Position numbers and translations under genes: made by a program. Below the pieces are notes generated by a model that searched no databases, had not been told where the DNA came from, and was given only the letters and a program-made list of their open reading frames with translations. This document shows, piece after piece, positions 5,012-7,053 of a stretch of 7,053 nt of DNA. The stretch lies in contig JBBRFH010000181.1 in assembly GCA_038224615.1 (NCBI GenBank), forward strand, positions 1 through 7,053. The letters run 5' to 3'. The stretch is from JBBRFH01 sp038224615 (GTDB lineage: Bacteria > Planctomycetota > Phycisphaerae > Tepidisphaerales > Tepidisphaeraceae). Position 1 is the first letter of the stretch, and the number at the start of each line of letters is the position of its first letter.

Positions 5012-7053
5012 TCACTTGGTCGAGGCGACCTGCGGGGTGAGGAGCAGCAATTTGCCCCAGGTGTTCGGGCGCTGCTGCGTCATGGCTTCCTTGGGGGCCG
5101 ACCAGAAGTAGTCGACGGCGAGATGGAAGTTCTTGACGTGGAAGTTGAACGCCATCTCCGGATGGTTGGCCGGATCCCACCCGTGCAGGGCGCTGGCGGG
5201 GATGAACATCTCGACGACGTACCGGCCGGGCAACACGCGCGTGCTCTGGCGGACGTCGGGGTGCGGGATCAGGTTGCTGTCGATGGCGTCACCCGGGCGG
5301 TGCCACTGGCCGAGCACGCCGCCGCTGCCTTCGGTCGGGCGGGCGCTGGGGATGTAGAAGAACTGGTGGCAGAACGGGTTGTAGACCTGCTGGTCCTTGG
5401 CGGCCGGACGCGTGCTGAGCCAGAACTCGATGCAGTCGCGCGTCCACCAGCGGCCGTCGGGGGCGACGGTCTCGAGGTATTCGTCGAAGACTTCCGCCGC
5501 CATGTAAAGCCCGTCGTCACGCCAGCCCATGAACACATTGGGCATGCGGGCGTCGGTGCGGTCCAGACCGATCGTCTGCGAGCGGCGCATGCCGGGGAGA
5601 CGATTCAATTCCGACCAGTCGCTGAGTTCGCCGTTGATCGTGATCGGGCGTTCCAGCTTCATCACGTGCGCAACCGGCTTGTTGGCGAAGGTGTTGCGGA
5701 AAATGTCGTTGCCGCTGTCGGTCGCGCTGATTGCGTGCAGCGGGTTGAGCTTGGCGCTGGTTTCGCGGACGGCTTCGGCGAGTTGCTTGTAGGGCCTATC
5801 GTCGATGTCGACGATGCCGAAGTTGACATCCTCGCCATCGGCGTTTCGGCCGGAAGGCGGCTCGTCCATCCACTGGAACCAATCGGCACCGACGAAGTAG
5901 GGGAGCCTTGCCAGACGCGTGGTGAACAAGGCGTACGCCTCGGCACGGGCCTGCTGGTCGGGCACTTGCGCCTGGAATCCGAACGTATTGCGGTTGCCGC
6001 TGCGGCCGTCGAGCGCGTGGAAGCCGTACTCGGTCAGGATCATCGGCTGCTGCGATTCCTCGTACATCCGCTTGAACAGGTCCGGGTCCAACTGAGCGTC
6101 GGAGACGTAGTAGTTGATCGAAAGCGCGTCGGTGTAATTGCGAGCGGCGCGGACGACTTCGCTCGGGCCGAAACCGGCATAGCGGACGCCGAGGTTCAGG
6201 TGGTTTGGGTCGTGCTTTTTCAGCAGTTCGCTGGTGGTCTTGAAGTAGTACGTCGCGGCCTTATCGAGCCAGGCGCTGAAGAGCTTGGCGTAGGCATCAG
6301 TGGCTTCGCGGGCGAGCTTCTGTTGCTGCTCGAGGTCGGCCCACGAGGTGAGCTTGGCACCCCACGCCGTGTTGTACTCGTCGATGGTCGGCCAGAGGGT
6401 CTGGATGGTGCTGATGACCTGCACGCGATTGGGATCGCCGAACGGGAGGTAGTCAAAGTACACGCCCGGGCCGATAGTGGCGTCGGACCAGTCGAGCTCG
6501 TTGTCGGTGTAGTAGCCGACCAGGTTCGGGTTGTCCTTCAACGGCGTGGTGGCGGTGACGATGGCATTTTCTACGATCGACGCCCACTCCGGGCCGTACA
6601 GGTGCGTCTTGCCGGCGGAGTGCCACTTCCACAGGTTGAGGTCGCGGGTCATCGGCACGTTGAACTGATGGAACACCGGATGACACCAGGCGCCGAGGCC
6701 CTTAAAGCCGGTCTCGCGGATGCGGGTGAGGGTCTTGTCGGCCCAGGCTTGCAGGTCGCCATCGTAGGCACCGACGGAGCCGTTCCAGTCGCGGCTGACG
6801 AAGTGTACGCCGCTCGGATCGCGTCCCTGCTGGAAGGGCTGCACAGTGGTGACGGTATTCAGGAATTCACGTTGGCCGGCGGGTGAGACAAACCACCACA
6901 CGCCGTCCTCCGATTTGCCGAGGCGCCAGAAACCTTCCCGACCTTTGAGCGTAGCGAACGGCGAGAGGTCGGCCGGCATCACGGGAATGGTATCCGAGCC
7001 GGCGGGGGTCGCGACCAGCGCGGAGGCGATGCCGCCGGAGCGTCGGACTTCAA
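5012..7053 (-). CDS. Agarase-type glycoside hydrolase (clan GH-A) with C-terminal CBM9-like domain, 5'-partial
   Basis: Numbering runs from the GTG at 6982. Residues 14-400 form a retaining clan GH-A TIM barrel of the beta-agarase type (GH50-like). It opens with GREGFWRLGKSEDGVWWFV. The acid/base is E162 in GYYTDNELDW, with the typical preceding Asn. The nucleophile is E318 in ILTEYGFHALD, and the last strand carries GADWFQWMDEP at 365-375. Residues 440-650 look like a CBM9-like carbohydrate-binding domain (INGELSDWSEL, MGWRDDGLYMAAEVFD, DCIEFWLSTR). The enzyme probably cleaves a beta-linked galactan or a related polysaccharide; the exact substrate is uncertain. The frame is open from 6982 to the window edge with no stop and no Shine-Dalgarno before the GTG, so the true start and any signal peptide probably lie beyond 7053. 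If not, the protein would start at GTG 6982 or the adjacent ATG 6979 (656 or 655 residues). It leads into the 80-residue gene. Alternatives are GH86 or GH42-like families. Confidence 0.8.
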   Translation of the reverse strand, partial: EVRRSGGIASALVATPAGSDTIPVMPADLSPFATLKGREGFWRLGKSEDGVWWFVSPAGQREFLNTVTTVQPFQQGRDPSGVHFVSRDWNGSVGAYDGDLQAWADKTLTRIRETGFKGLGAWCHPVFHQFNVPMTRDLNLWKWHSAGKTHLYGPEWASIVENAIVTATTPLKDNPNLVGYYTDNELDWSDATIGPGVYFDYLPFGDPNRVQVISTIQTLWPTIDEYNTAWGAKLTSWADLEQQQKLAREATDAYAKLFSAWLDKAATYYFKTTSELLKKHDPNHLNLGVRYAGFGPSEVVRAARNYTDALSINYYVSDAQLDPDLFKRMYEESQQPMILTEYGFHALDGRSGNRNTFGFQAQVPDQQARAEAYALFTTRLARLPYFVGADWFQWMDEPPSGRNADGEDVNFGIVDIDDRPYKQLAEAVRETSAKLNPLHAISATDSGNDIFRNTFANKPVAHVMKLERPITINGELSDWSELNRLPGMRRSQTIGLDRTDARMPNVFMGWRDDGLYMAAEVFDEYLETVAPDGRWWTRDCIEFWLSTRPAAKDQQVYNPFCHQFFYIPSARPTEGSGGVLGQWHRPGDAIDSNLIPHPDVRQSTRVLPGRYVVEMFIPASALHGWDPANHPEMAFNFHVKNFHLAVDYFWSAPKEAMTQQRPNTWGKLLLLTPQVASTK

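Noticed and set aside
5123..6886. Plus-strand open frame of 587 codons
   Set aside because: It lies fully antisense to the agarase-type gene, whose catalytic and binding motifs are clear. The antisense product is a low-complexity Val/Ala/Gly/Asp-rich translation.

Overview
The window is GC-rich and most codons end in G or C. It holds seven protein-coding genes and no RNA gene, insertion sequence or CRISPR array that I can see. The gene content (an agarase-type glycoside hydrolase, a planctomycete-looking small protein, an N-terminal isoprenylcysteine-methyltransferase-like membrane protein and unusual GT-B-like glycosyltransferases) suggests a planctomycete, perhaps of the Phycisphaerae. That placement rests on family resemblance only.

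Layout from left to right. (1) Positions 1-287, minus: 5' part of a polytopic membrane protein, cut by the left edge. (2) 349-1296, minus: an unrecognised secreted protein with a charged, repeat-bearing linker and coiled-coil helices. Its upstream gap (1297-1408) has a consensus -10 box and three short tandem repeats. (3) 1409-2254, minus: a TatD-type metal-dependent hydrolase closely resembling EboB. (4) 2307-3428, minus: a glycosyltransferase-like protein lying 52 bp upstream of the TatD gene and probably in the same transcript. (5) 3517-4659, plus: a full-length paralogue of gene 4, divergently transcribed from a shared 88-bp gap. (6) 4746-4988, minus: an 80-residue conserved-looking protein 23 bp downstream of gene 7. 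(7) 5012-7053, minus: a clan GH-A agarase-type glycoside hydrolase with a C-terminal CBM9-like domain. Its 5' end probably lies beyond the right edge.

Three functional blocks can be proposed. Genes 6-7 look like a polysaccharide-degradation operon reading in from the right. Genes 3-5 form a divergent glycosyltransferase/TatD module; with an EboB-like enzyme present, it may modify a small molecule or an envelope glycoconjugate, which is inference. Genes 1-2 look like a separate envelope-associated unit with its own promoter. The 86-bp gap between the convergent genes 5 and 6 (4660-4745) shows no convincing stem-loop plus T-run, and the 61-bp gap 288-348 shows only a short GC-rich inverted repeat.

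The most interesting points are the EboB-like hydrolase paired with a glycosyltransferase rather than with other visible ebo genes, the divergent paralogous glycosyltransferase pair, and the tandem repeats at the promoter of the secreted coiled-coil protein.
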